The notes beneath the pieces are model-generated. The model had not been told where the DNA came from and did not search any database. It saw nothing but the letters and a program-made list of their open reading frames with translations. A stretch of 42,882 nt of DNA from Sphingobacterium cavernae (GTDB lineage: Bacteria; Bacteroidota; Bacteroidia; Sphingobacteriales; Sphingobacteriaceae): contig NZ_VIQM01000039.1 in the NCBI RefSeq assembly GCF_008520265.1, forward strand, positions 1 to 42,882. The letters run 5' to 3'. Below, in pieces: positions 1 through 8,018 of this stretch (position 1 is its first letter; each line of letters opens with the position of its first letter). Both the position numbers and the translations under genes were made by a program.

Positions 1-57
1 ACAGCACAGAAATTAGCAATTTGGTTTCCGGGAAGAATGGTGTTAGATTTGCAATAA
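1..57 (+). CDS. C-terminal tail of an unidentified protein (partial)
   Basis: Frame 1 is open from the window edge to a TAA at 55-57 and reads TAQKLAIWFPGRMVLDLQ. The residue mix looks like a real protein tail rather than random AT-rich DNA. A strong palindrome follows five bases after the stop and fits a 3' end. The family cannot be named from 18 residues. The overlapping 63-codon frame starting at 21 is probably spurious, because it runs straight through the palindrome. Confidence 0.45.
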   Translation, partial: TAQKLAIWFPGRMVLDLQ

Positions 58-61
58 GAAA

Positions 62-103
62 AATGGTTGAATTACCGCCCCGCGGGGCGGTAATTCAACC
101 ATT
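62..103. repeat. Perfect 42-bp GC-rich palindrome
   Basis: The two 21-base halves are exact reverse complements meeting between 82 and 83, with core CCCCGCGGGG in otherwise AT-rich DNA. It could be the terminator of the gene ending at 57, although no clean T-run follows, or a dispersed palindromic or REP-like unit. The stem has no spacer, so an RNA loop would have to open at the core. Confidence 0.85.
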
Positions 104-297
104 GACACAGTTTATTTTACACTCCCTCTTAGGAATTTTGGCTAAATATATAACTACATTCATTTGTAAAAAATTAAATGTCAAAGAATATCATCCCAAG
201 AAGTCTGATTAATATCTCGTTTGTATTGTGAAGGGAGTTTTCAATCAAAGTCGTTTTGTGCGGCATTGTTGATTAAAATGAGCTTCATTGTTTTTTA

Positions 298-382
298 AAT
301 TTTATGATCTACCACTCAAACAGGTCATTATCATAAAATTGGAATGTATATTAGGTAGAAAGTTTCTATTTAATATACATTC
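298..382 (-). terminator. Two consecutive hairpins downstream of the OYE gene
   Basis: Inverted repeat A pairs 342-353 with 371-382 (12/12). Inside it, GG/TT can form wobble pairs and TAGAAA/TTTCTA pairs perfectly, giving a nearly continuous 20-bp stem. Inverted repeat B pairs 298-308 with 330-340 (11/11). Both lie just 3' of the minus-strand reductase. T-tracts are short, so termination is likely but not certain. The rest of the 58-411 gap holds no convincing gene. Confidence 0.6.
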
Positions 383-411
383 ATTTTACCCCATTTTCTA
401 TGCAAAGTATA

Positions 412-1479
412 TCAATATTCTTTTGCTCTATCGTATTGTAAAGGCCATTTGATATCCACAGCCAAATCTTTTGCAAATTGTTTTGCTAAATGAGGGTTTT
501 GTAAAAATCCTCTAGCAATAAATATTAAGTCAGCTCTTTTATCGTTCAAAATAAGCTCTGCTTGTGAGGACTTTTTTATTAATCCTACAGCACCCGTTAT
601 TATACCTGTTTCATTCTTAATTCTTTCTGCGAAAGGAACTTGGTAATTTTCCATCACCGGTATTTGTTGATGACGGACGCACCCACCACTTGATACATCC
701 ATAACTTCTATACCAAATTTCTTGGCTAAATGTCCAAGCCTAACTGTTTCTTCGATATCCCAACCTCCTTCAGCCCAATCCGTTGCAGATATGCGAAGCC
801 ACAGTGATTGAGTGGTCAAGACAGAATTGACAGCTTCAATAATCTCAATTAAGAACCGAACTCTATTTTCGAAAGAGCCACCATAAGAATCTGTTCGCTG
901 ATTAGACAATGGCGATAGAAACTGATGAATAAGGTAGCCGTGTGCAGCATGGATCTCAATAATATCATATCCAGCTTCAACGCTTCTTTGCGCAGCGTCT
1001 TTGAATGCTACGACTAATTGCTGGATGTCTTTTACGGATAGTTCGACAGGAGGAACATCAGTATCATTAAAAGGAATAGGAGATGGTGCCACTGTTTGCC
1101 ATCCATTAGGATGGTTCGGAGCAAATTGGGCTCTCGAACACCATGGTTTATCCGTAGATGCTTTACGTCCAGCGTGAGCCAGTTGAATTCCGATCAGTGA
1201 TCCCTGTTGATGCACAAAATCTACAATTTCTTTCAGCGCAGGAACATGTTCATCTTTCCAAATGCCAAGATCAGCATAGGAAATCCTTCCTTGAGGAACA
1301 ACAGCAGTGGCTTCTTGAATAATTGCTCCTGCTTGACCAATAGCAAATTGGCCAAGATGCACTAAATGCCAATTATTTGCAAAACCTTCCTCCGCACTAT
1401 ATTGACACATTGGAGAGACTACTAATCTATTCTTTAATGTATGTTTTGCTAATTGTAAAGGACTAAATACAATACTCAT
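412..1479 (-). CDS. NADH:flavin oxidoreductase, Old Yellow Enzyme family (YqjM-like)
   Basis: Cytosolic FMN ene-reductase of 355 residues, expected to reduce the C=C bond of alpha,beta-unsaturated carbonyls with NAD(P)H. Motifs run in the order known for YqjM-type enzymes. SPMCQYSA lies at about 22-29, with the redox-tuning Cys25 and Tyr27. QLAHAGRK forms part of the substrate and flavin pocket. AAHGYLIHQFLSPLSNQR follows, and ARGFLQNP binds the FMN phosphate near the C-terminus. The ATG at 1479 is preferred over the upstream one at 1521, because the family begins a few residues before the SPMCQYS segment and an A-rich leader precedes it. It stands alone between divergent pepF and a 3' hairpin. 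The physiological substrate cannot be told. Sure of family, unsure of role. Confidence 0.93.
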   Translation of the reverse strand: MSIVFSPLQLAKHTLKNRLVVSPMCQYSAEEGFANNWHLVHLGQFAIGQAGAIIQEATAVVPQGRISYADLGIWKDEHVPALKEIVDFVHQQGSLIGIQLAHAGRKASTDKPWCSRAQFAPNHPNGWQTVAPSPIPFNDTDVPPVELSVKDIQQLVVAFKDAAQRSVEAGYDIIEIHAAHGYLIHQFLSPLSNQRTDSYGGSFENRVRFLIEIIEAVNSVLTTQSLWLRISATDWAEGGWDIEETVRLGHLAKKFGIEVMDVSSGGCVRHQQIPVMENYQVPFAERIKNETGIITGAVGLIKKSSQAELILNDKRADLIFIARGFLQNPHLAKQFAKDLAVDIKWPLQYDRAKEY

Positions 1480-1695
1480 AGTTTTCTTTTTTACTAATGT
1501 AATTGAATATTTGATACACAAATAAAAATCCTGTATCCTTTACTTCAAGATGACTTAATCTGTGCATTGATTTTACATTTTTATATTTTGTTGCAAGAGC
1601 TAAAAAAGTAAATTTATTTAAATTAGTTTCCTCGTTAACTTTTCAGAGCCAATAACTTTTTCTTAATTTAGTCATGAAAAAAATATAGATGATAT

Positions 1696-3570
1696 ATGAT
1701 TAGTAAAACTAAATTAATGACCGCTATGCTATTGTTTTCTTCTAGTATGGCTATGAGCCAAATGAAGGTACGAGATGATTTGCCGGAGAAGTACAAGTGG
1801 AATTTGACGGATTTGTATGCTTCTGATGAAGCTTGGAAGCAAGAGAAAGACCGCCTTCAGACAGAAATGCAAAAGATAGCGCAGTATAAAGGTAAGTTAA
1901 CACAATCTCCGGCAACGTTAATGGAAGCTTTGGAATTCAACGCAAAGCTCGGAAAAGAAATGACGAGATTGTATTCGTATGCTTCTATGAAATCGGATCA
2001 GGATACACGCGTGACTAAATACGCGGGAATGAAACAGGAGCTAGGACAATTATTCTCTCAATATGGCGCGTTAGTTTCTTACATGGAACCTGAATTGCTG
2101 ACTTTGAAAGACGAGCAATTAAACAGTTTCTTAAACCAAGAGAAAGGTTTGGCTACGTATAAATTTTATCTTACGGATCTTTTGCGCAAAAGAGCGCACA
2201 GAGGTTCGGAAGAAGTAGAAAAAGTGTTGGCGTACTCTTCATTGATGTCGGGAAATGCGGCTAATATTTACAGCACATTCTCTAATGCGGAGTTTCCGTA
2301 TGGCGATATCGAAGTTGATGGTAAAACTGTAAAATTAAATGCGGCAAATTTTTCATTGTATCGTGCAAGTGAAGACCGATCTGTTCGTAAAAAAGCTTTT
2401 GAGGTTTATTTTGGAAAATTAAATGAATTTCAACGCACATTAGGTTCTACCTTGTATGGTAATTTGAATTCCGCTTTGTTCTATGCTAAAGCACGTTATT
2501 ACAACAGCACCTTAGAAGCGGCCTTGGATGCTGGAAATATTCCGACAGATGTATACCACAATTTGGTAAAGAATGTGAATAGCAATTTGGAAACTTTCCA
2601 CCGCTATTTGAGTCTGCGTAAACGCATGATGGGATTAGACCAATTGCATTATTACGATTTGTATGCGCCTCTCGTGGATAAAGTAGATTTGTCCTATACT
2701 GTAGAAGAATCCGTTGACAATATCCTAAAATCTTTGAAACCTTTGGGTAAAGAGTATATCGACGTTTCAACAAAAGCATTTAATGAGCGCTGGATTGATA
2801 TGTATCCAAATGAAGGAAAGCGTTCTGGTGCGTATTCGAATGGTTCAGCGTACGATGTACATCCGTATATTTTGATGAATTACAACGGTAAGTACAACGA
2901 TATGTCGACGTTGACGCATGAGTTGGGACATACGATGCACTCTTATTTGACTAATAAAAAACAACATGTGGCGAATGCAGATTATTCTATATTCGTGGCT
3001 GAAGTAGCATCAACCTTGAATGAAGAATTGTTGAATGATTACATGTTGAAACAAATCAAAGACGATAAAACCCGTTTGGCGATTTTAGGAAATTATTTGG
3101 AAGGTGCTAAAGGTACATTGTACCGTCAGACCCAGTTTGCTGAATTTGAATTAATGATTCATGACAAAGTAGCAAAAGGAGAGGCGTTGACAGGTGAGGA
3201 TTTTGATAAGATGTATTTGGAGTTGACGCGTAAATATTATGGACACGATAAAGGCATCTGTTTTGTAGATGAAAATGTAAAATCCGAATGGTCGTACATT
3301 CCGCATTTCTACTACAATTTCTACGTGTACCAATACGCCACTTCTTACACAGCCTCGGCTGCATTATCGGAAAAAGTGTTAAATGGTACAGCTGCTGATC
3401 GTAAAAAATATTTAGACTTCTTAGCTTCAGGAAGCACAAAATATCCTGTAGAATTACTAGTTGATGCTGGGGTAGATATGAATTCGAAAGAACCATTTGA
3501 TTTGACAATCTCTAAAATTAATAAGGTGATTACCGAAATGGAGGCTATCCTTACGAGATTAGGAAAGTAA
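1696..3570 (+). CDS. pepF: Oligoendopeptidase F, M3 family, exported
   Basis: Zinc metallopeptidase of 624 residues, the usual size for M3B oligoendopeptidases, which cleave short peptides. An N-terminal hydrophobic segment ending MAMSQ looks like a signal peptide, so this copy probably acts in the periplasm; classical PepF of Firmicutes is cytosolic. The site is HELGH at 408-412, with the third zinc ligand Glu436 in VAEVAS, as in the family. The sequence VRDDLPEKYKWNLTDLY just after the signal is the typical PepF N-terminus. A second long helical domain, typical of the family, follows. It is monocistronic, with its own terminator and a divergent neighbour. The start is the only ATG giving a signal peptide. 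Confidence 0.93.
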   Translation: MISKTKLMTAMLLFSSSMAMSQMKVRDDLPEKYKWNLTDLYASDEAWKQEKDRLQTEMQKIAQYKGKLTQSPATLMEALEFNAKLGKEMTRLYSYASMKSDQDTRVTKYAGMKQELGQLFSQYGALVSYMEPELLTLKDEQLNSFLNQEKGLATYKFYLTDLLRKRAHRGSEEVEKVLAYSSLMSGNAANIYSTFSNAEFPYGDIEVDGKTVKLNAANFSLYRASEDRSVRKKAFEVYFGKLNEFQRTLGSTLYGNLNSALFYAKARYYNSTLEAALDAGNIPTDVYHNLVKNVNSNLETFHRYLSLRKRMMGLDQLHYYDLYAPLVDKVDLSYTVEESVDNILKSLKPLGKEYIDVSTKAFNERWIDMYPNEGKRSGAYSNGSAYDVHPYILMNYNGKYNDMSTLTHELGHTMHSYLTNKKQHVANADYSIFVAEVASTLNEELLNDYMLKQIKDDKTRLAILGNYLEGAKGTLYRQTQFAEFELMIHDKVAKGEALTGEDFDKMYLELTRKYYGHDKGICFVDENVKSEWSYIPHFYYNFYVYQYATSYTASAALSEKVLNGTAADRKKYLDFLASGSTKYPVELLVDAGVDMNSKEPFDLTISKINKVITEMEAILTRLGK

Positions 3571-3591
3571 TTCTTTTAAAGAAAAATGAAG

Positions 3592-3627
3592 AAAAGCCGT
3601 AGCATTTAAGTAGTTACGGCTTTTTTT
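3592..3627 (+). terminator. Rho-independent terminator of pepF
   Basis: A 10-bp stem, AAAAGCCGTA (3592-3601) with TACGGCTTTT (3615-3624), runs into a T-run ending at 3627. It starts about 20 bases after the pepF stop. Confidence 0.9.
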
Positions 3628-3793
3628 GATTATTAACAAACTTGTCATTCTGACGATAGGAAAAATCTAAATTTTAGATATCATACTTCGATAAAACAAT
3701 AATTTTTGCTTATAAATTCTTATACGTTGTCAAATAAATTTTTATTCTGTATAAAAAGCAGATTTGCAAGAATTAGCAATATTTTGGGTAGAT

Positions 3794-3889
3794 TTAGTAA
3801 TCGTATTCATCACGAGAATTATACCATTCATCATCATCCGTTTCATTATAAAATGGAGTATCATTAATCGAGACTGGTTGACGTGTCAT
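3794..3889 (-). CDS. Candidate small acidic ORF, 31 residues
   Basis: Starts MTRQPVSINDTPFYNE and ends in a tail rich in Asp, Glu and Tyr (NSRDEYDY). A GGGGGA element sits about 5 bases before the ATG, unusually strong for this genome. The ATG overlaps the stop of the 28-residue ORF. The acidic tail superficially recalls ribosomally made peptide precursors, but no modifying enzyme (ATP-grasp, radical SAM, LanM) is nearby. Function unknown. Confidence 0.35.
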   Translation of the reverse strand: MTRQPVSINDTPFYNETDDDEWYNSRDEYDY

Positions 3890-3972
3890 AAAATCCCCCA
3901 ACAGAATAGAAAGTTAATCCCTAATTCACCCTCAAAAATTGTATTTAACACTTCTTTAACAAAAAGCTTCAT
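3886..3972 (-). CDS. Candidate small ORF, 28 residues
   Basis: The peptide starts MKLFVKEVLNTIFEGE and ends in a hydrophobic FLFCWGIL. AAGGAG lies 14-19 bases upstream of the ATG. Its TGA overlaps the ATG of the next small ORF (ATGA), as in translationally coupled pairs. No family is recognised. It may be chance, and only conservation would tell. Confidence 0.3.
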   Translation of the reverse strand: MKLFVKEVLNTIFEGELGINFLFCWGIL

Positions 3973-4030
3973 TATTTCCCATACACTCCTTAGGATGAAG
4001 ATTTGGAAGGTTAATCAAGTTGCGTCCAAG

Positions 4031-4056
4031 ATTTGTGCATTTAATTTGTGCATTTA
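4031..4056. repeat. 13-bp perfect tandem duplication
   Basis: ATTTGTGCATTTA occurs twice back to back at 4031-4043 and 4044-4056, with a degenerate third TTGTGCATATTTA shortly after. It lies upstream of the small minus-strand ORFs. It could be replication slippage or a regulator site. Confidence 0.8.
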
Positions 4057-4250
4057 ATATAACCTATTGTGCATATTTATTAAATAAAAATACCAAATTC
4101 TAGACTTACAACTATTATTCCTTAATCGATTTATAAATAATTACATATGTGGCTTATGTAAAGACTTGTTTAAGTATCTAATTTCTCTTGATTGAAGCCT
4201 AGCTAGCAATAAAATCTCAGCTAATCTATAACGAGTCGTACATTTTAAAT

Positions 4251-5261
4251 TTACAGCTCCAATCGATACACATTACCTTTTGACCCAGTCAAATAAATCA
4301 CTTTATTATCCGTACTTTTTGATAGTGTATTGAAACTAAGTGTAGATATATTTTTCCAGTTTTCTCCGCCATCGTACGAAATATCTGTTCCTGAAGTTCC
4401 TGTTGTTAAAACAATGGCTTCTGTGATATAGAGTACATCTGAACGATAGCCCGACACAGGTGTATTCGGATTTGTCCAACTTAGACCTGCATCTTTCGTT
4501 AGTAAAATATTATTCAGGTTGTTTTTATCTTCTAAATAATTTCCACCTACAACAATTCCTTTATTCAAATTCCAAAAGTCAATAGCAAAAATCCCTGTAG
4601 ACGATTCGCCTGACACAATCGGCACATCGTATTTATCAATTTTCAAACCCTTCGGATTGTAATTGAAGAAGCTGGAATATTTTCCACCTGTTCCTATATA
4701 CAAGCGATCTTTAAATAGTTTCATTGAAGAACCTGATGCTGCAAATGCAGCTTCACCTTCATCCGCAATAAGGAAATAATCGTTGCTGACATCCGTCCAA
4801 GTTTTCCCTTTGTTGCTAGTCTTTAACAGTTGGAATTTTCCTTCTATTGGATCACCAAGTATAAAACCGTTTTTGCCCACAAAATCCAAATCATCTAGAA
4901 ATATGTCGGGATGGTTATTTTCATACACTTTCTCCCAAGTTTTACCTGCATTCGTCGTACGAAGTACAACAGCTGGTGAACCAGCGTTGATAATTACAGC
5001 TTCTTTATCTGAAAAAGCATAGATATCCCGAAAATCGTATTTTTCATAACCTGTAGGATTTACCCAATTCCAATTTTTCCCCTCATCTTTAGAAAAACCT
5101 ACAGTTCCATTACTACCGCTAACCCAAACTACTTTTTTACCAACTGTGGACATTCCACGAAAACTAGCGGATATATTCTCTACGAGTGGAGTAAAAGTTT
5201 GTGCACAGCACATGGTTCCAATAAAAAAAGAAAGGGCGATAGATACGATTTTTGATAGCAT
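4251..5261 (-). CDS. Exported YCF48/BNR-repeat beta-propeller protein
   Basis: A 336-residue protein with a signal peptide (hydrophobic residues 5-18, ending CCAQ). At least five BNR/Asp-box-like repeats are visible: SKDEGKNWNW, TTNAGKTWEK, TSNKGKTWTD, TKDAGLSWTN and SYDGGENWKN. This spacing is typical of the photosystem II assembly factor YCF48-like fold found widely in Bacteroidota, often annotated loosely as oxidoreductase. No catalytic residues for any redox reaction are seen, so that name is not supported. It probably acts in the periplasm or at the cell surface as a binding or assembly propeller. It starts 7 bases after the yceH stop, so the two are probably co-transcribed. Confidence 0.8.
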   Translation of the reverse strand: MLSKIVSIALSFFIGTMCCAQTFTPLVENISASFRGMSTVGKKVVWVSGSNGTVGFSKDEGKNWNWVNPTGYEKYDFRDIYAFSDKEAVIINAGSPAVVLRTTNAGKTWEKVYENNHPDIFLDDLDFVGKNGFILGDPIEGKFQLLKTSNKGKTWTDVSNDYFLIADEGEAAFAASGSSMKLFKDRLYIGTGGKYSSFFNYNPKGLKIDKYDVPIVSGESSTGIFAIDFWNLNKGIVVGGNYLEDKNNLNNILLTKDAGLSWTNPNTPVSGYRSDVLYITEAIVLTTGTSGTDISYDGGENWKNISTLSFNTLSKSTDNKVIYLTGSKGNVYRLEL

Positions 5262-5268
5262 ATATGTA

Positions 5269-5931
5269 TTATGTTAATTGAGCAAGCAAGTTATCAAACT
5301 CTTCACGAAGTTTTGAAAGTTCCGCCTCCAACGTAGCGACACGTTCTTCCAATTGCTGAACTTGACCACTGTTACTACTAGATGATGCAGAAACGATAGT
5401 ATTTTCATAATCTTCTTCATCAAAATCTGCAAATAAATGGACATAACGCGCTTCTTTTTGTCCAGGCTTCTTAGGCAATAATTTGATATAAGGCGTTTCC
5501 TCCTCAGCCAGTTTATTTAAATACGTCTGCACTTCCTCTATATCATCAAACTCATACAATCTGCCAGAATTGGAATTGATTTCGCCAGCCGTCAAAGGTC
5601 CACGCAAGAACAAAAGACATAAAATCGCCAATTCCGCAGGAACTAAAGGATAATGAATTGCTATATTATGTTTGTATTTGGTCACTCTAGAGCCACCACC
5701 AACGACAGTCGATATCAATCCAATTTTTTTCAATCCATCCAACGTACTCACAATCGTACTCTCGTCGTAATTCACCACAGGCCTACGTGATGTCTTTTGA
5801 TTACAAGCGGTTTGCAATCCATTTATTGTCATTGGATAATATTCAGGTGTTGTTTTCGACTTTTCTAGTAAAGAGCCTAATACACGAATTTGTTCTGCAT
5901 TTAATGTAGGAATTGGTTTTTGTGTTTCCAT
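5269..5931 (-). CDS. yceH: YceH family protein (DUF480/UPF0502)
   Basis: A 220-residue cytosolic protein. The N-terminus LNAEQIRVLGSLLEKSKTTP followed by YPMTINGLQTACNQKTSR is characteristic of YceH (DUF480). The family has two winged-helix domains, and the second is visible around LAILCLLFLRGPLTAGEI. The C-terminus is a short coiled coil (about 185-215, QQLEERVATLEAELSKL), which suggests oligomerisation. The biochemical role of the family is not established; DNA binding is inferred from the winged helices. The gene is first in a two-gene unit with the YCF48-like protein and shares an 80-base divergent region with the deacetylase-like gene. Confidence 0.88.
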   Translation of the reverse strand: METQKPIPTLNAEQIRVLGSLLEKSKTTPEYYPMTINGLQTACNQKTSRRPVVNYDESTIVSTLDGLKKIGLISTVVGGGSRVTKYKHNIAIHYPLVPAELAILCLLFLRGPLTAGEINSNSGRLYEFDDIEEVQTYLNKLAEEETPYIKLLPKKPGQKEARYVHLFADFDEEDYENTIVSASSSSNSGQVQQLEERVATLEAELSKLREEFDNLLAQLT

Positions 5932-6010
5932 TTTTAAATTAAGGTTTATACTTTTCGAAGATAAGAATTATTTAGTTCTTCGTATTTTCGTGTGCTAAAA
6001 AAGACATACT

Positions 6011-6916
6011 TTGCTAAAAATAGCCCATCATACCGCTTATATTCATCCTTTACGCGAAGGTCACCGCTTCCCGATGGTCAAATACGAGCTTATTCCCGCG
6101 CAACTGCTTTACGAAGGAGTTGTAGATAAGGACAATTTTTTCGAACCAAAATTAGCGGATTTTGAAATCTGCTGTTTGGCTCACGATAAAGAATATGTTC
6201 AAAAATTGTTTGATTTGACATTGGATGCAAAGATGGTGCGCAGAATAGGATTTCCGCTTTCACAATCGCTTGTAGAACGTGAAAGGTATATTTTGGATGG
6301 GACTATTCAATCTGCATTGTATGCGTTGGAATACGGCATTTCATTCAATACAGCAGGAGGGACGCATCATGCAGGTTATGATTATGGTGAAGGATTTTGC
6401 TTAATGAATGACCAAGCTGTGGCTGCAAATTATCTTTTAAAGAATGGTCACGCAAAGAAAATATTAATCATTGACCTCGATGTGCATCAAGGAAATGGGA
6501 CTGCACATATTTTTCCTAATAATCCCGATGTGTTTACATTTTCTATGCATGGCGCGAAGAATTTTCCTTTTATCAAAGAGAAATCTGATCTTGACGTAGA
6601 GCTTCAAGATGGAATTACGGACACAGAATACTTGAATCTGTTAGTTAGTCATTTAGACGAAATATTCGCGAATGTAGAACCTGATTTTGTGTTTTATCAA
6701 GCGGGAGTAGATGTCCTTTCGTCGGACAAATTAGGTAAACTAAAAGTTTCGAAAGAAGGATGTAAACAGCGTGATTACTTGGTGATTAATAGATGTCATC
6801 AACTGAGAATTCCTATACAAATCTCCATGGGTGGAGGTTATTCTACTCATATTAAGGATATTGTGGATGCTCATGTGGCCACCTACAAAACAGCTGTTGA
6901 TATTTTTGATTTTTAG
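6011..6916 (+). CDS. Histone deacetylase-fold hydrolase (AcuC/HDAC family)
   Basis: A zinc amidohydrolase of 301 residues from the arginase/deacetylase superfamily. Visible motifs are the N-terminal HPLREGHRFPM, the GGTHHAG His dyad, and DLDVHQGNGTA with zinc ligands Asp157 and His159. AGVD carries the third ligand Asp234, and GGGYS carries the transition-state Tyr. Bacterial members deacetylate small molecules or acetyl-lysine; the substrate here is unknown. The start is unusual: a TAA lies in frame at 5996-5998 and no ATG precedes the HPLREGH motif, so the TTG at 6011 is the only start that preserves the conserved N-terminus (the next ATG would give MVKYELIP and lose it). It is followed by ndpA after 40 bases. 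Confidence 0.9.
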   Translation: MLKIAHHTAYIHPLREGHRFPMVKYELIPAQLLYEGVVDKDNFFEPKLADFEICCLAHDKEYVQKLFDLTLDAKMVRRIGFPLSQSLVERERYILDGTIQSALYALEYGISFNTAGGTHHAGYDYGEGFCLMNDQAVAANYLLKNGHAKKILIIDLDVHQGNGTAHIFPNNPDVFTFSMHGAKNFPFIKEKSDLDVELQDGITDTEYLNLLVSHLDEIFANVEPDFVFYQAGVDVLSSDKLGKLKVSKEGCKQRDYLVINRCHQLRIPIQISMGGGYSTHIKDIVDAHVATYKTAVDIFDF

Positions 6917-6938
6917 CCAAAATACTTTTATATTTTTG
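6905..6938 (+). promoter_or_regulatory. Bacteroidota-type promoter of ndpA
   Basis: The -7 element TATTTTTG (6931-6938) matches TAnnTTTG. A TTTG at 6905-6908 lies 22 bases upstream, slightly longer than the usual spacing of about 19-21. Predicted transcription start is near 6942, giving a leader of about 15 bases. The upstream half overlaps the end of the deacetylase gene. Confidence 0.5.
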
Positions 6939-6956
6939 TTTCTTTAACTTTAATCT

Positions 6957-8018
6957 ATGTTTTTTCATCAAGACGCAACGTTTGAAAATCTTTCTATTCA
7001 TCATGTAGGCAATAAAGCCAATGATGAGTTTTATATATTGTCCGAAAATCCAATTGATTTGGCTGGAGACGAAATATTGCCCGATTTATTGATGCAATAT
7101 TTTATGAAACCCTTTGCAAAGTTGACTGAAGTTTATCGTTTTTTTCATCCTAATGAGGAATTAGAATTAAATGAAGTTTATCACTTTTCGAAGAAATTTT
7201 TTGAGGGAAATATCAGCTTTCACGAGTTTTCACAACAAGTGACCAAACACCTATACGAGGTTTCAGATCATCCGAAAATCAAGTCAGGTGAGGTGTATGT
7301 CGTGGCATTGAAAAATGTACAAATGGAAGGAGAGGATCATGCGGCAGTGGGAATTTTTAAGTCTGAAAACAAGGAGGCATACCTTAAAGTGTATCCTGAG
7401 CAGGGCGGTTTTCAATTGAACTATGAGCAGGAGGCGATTAATATCAATAAACTGGATAAAGGTGTTGTCATTGTCAATACTGAAAGTGAGGAAGGCTTTA
7501 AAGTATTGGTTGTCGATCAAACAAACCAGTCCGAAGCAGTTTATTGGAAGGATAATTTCTTACAATTGAAATCGCGTAATGATGCTTTCCAGCAAACAGG
7601 AAATCTCATGAAAGTGTACAAAAACTTTGTTAACGAAAAATTGGATGAAGTTTTTGAGTTGGAAACTGCAGATAAAATTGATTTGTTGAATCGTTCAATG
7701 AACTATTTCAAAAGCAAAGAAACTTTCGACAGTGCTGAATTTGAAGAGGAGGTAATTGCTAATCCACAAGCCGCTTCTTTGTTTAATGAATATAAACAGT
7801 CTTTTGAAGATGAGTTTGATATGCCTTTTCAAGCGAACTTTGAAATAGCTACGCCTGCAGTTAAGAAAATGGCAAGTTCTTATAAATCTGTAATAAAATT
7901 GGATAAGAATTTTCATATTTATGTCCACGGAAAGCGGGAATACCTCGAGCAGGGCTATGATGAGGATAAAGGAAAAAACTATTACAAGTTGTATTACGAA
8001 AATGAAACACAGAGCTAG
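6957..8018 (+). CDS. Nucleoid-associated protein, NdpA/YejK family
   Basis: A 353-residue protein matching the 37-kDa nucleoid-associated family. The N-terminus FENLSIHHVGNKAND is followed by LLMQYFMKPF, then the SGEVYVVALKNVQMEGE core, where the family has a beta-sheet before a helical C-terminus. E. coli YejK is found on the nucleoid and interacts with topoisomerases; transfer of that role to this protein is inference. Many residues are acidic, and no DNA-binding motif stands out by eye. Its last 17 bases overlap the start of the DUF3810 gene in another frame, so the two are co-transcribed and perhaps translationally coupled. Confidence 0.85.
   Translation: MFFHQDATFENLSIHHVGNKANDEFYILSENPIDLAGDEILPDLLMQYFMKPFAKLTEVYRFFHPNEELELNEVYHFSKKFFEGNISFHEFSQQVTKHLYEVSDHPKIKSGEVYVVALKNVQMEGEDHAAVGIFKSENKEAYLKVYPEQGGFQLNYEQEAININKLDKGVVIVNTESEEGFKVLVVDQTNQSEAVYWKDNFLQLKSRNDAFQQTGNLMKVYKNFVNEKLDEVFELETADKIDLLNRSMNYFKSKETFDSAEFEEEVIANPQAASLFNEYKQSFEDEFDMPFQANFEIATPAVKKMASSYKSVIKLDKNFHIYVHGKREYLEQGYDEDKGKNYYKLYYENETQS

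Larger units (their letters stand above)
3628..4250. other. 623-bp gap without a confident gene
   Basis: A very AT-rich stretch between the pepF terminator and the YCF48-like gene. The plus strand has a 97-codon frame (3764-4057) with no family resemblance. The minus strand has two tiny overlapping ORFs with Shine-Dalgarno-like leaders, listed separately. A 13-bp tandem duplication lies at 4031-4056. No tRNA or riboswitch fold was seen. Confidence 0.6.

Noticed and set aside
21..212. 63-codon ORF at the left edge
   Set aside because: It runs through the GC-rich palindrome and is in conflict with the more protein-like tail in frame 1.
3107..3508. 133-codon antisense ORF inside pepF
   Set aside because: Covered by a conserved enzyme on the other strand; no leader or motif.
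3794..3889. A graspetide or lanthipeptide precursor in the acidic small ORF
   Set aside because: No ATP-grasp ligase, cyclase, protease or exporter gene is near; acidity alone is not enough.
3764..4057. 97-codon plus-strand ORF as a gene
   Set aside because: No family pattern, no leader, composition as expected from AT-rich noncoding DNA, and it lies antisense to the two small ORFs that have better leaders.
4251..5261. An oxidoreductase activity for the YCF48-like protein
   Set aside because: The sequence shows only propeller repeats and no cofactor or catalytic motif; the name is a carry-over label.
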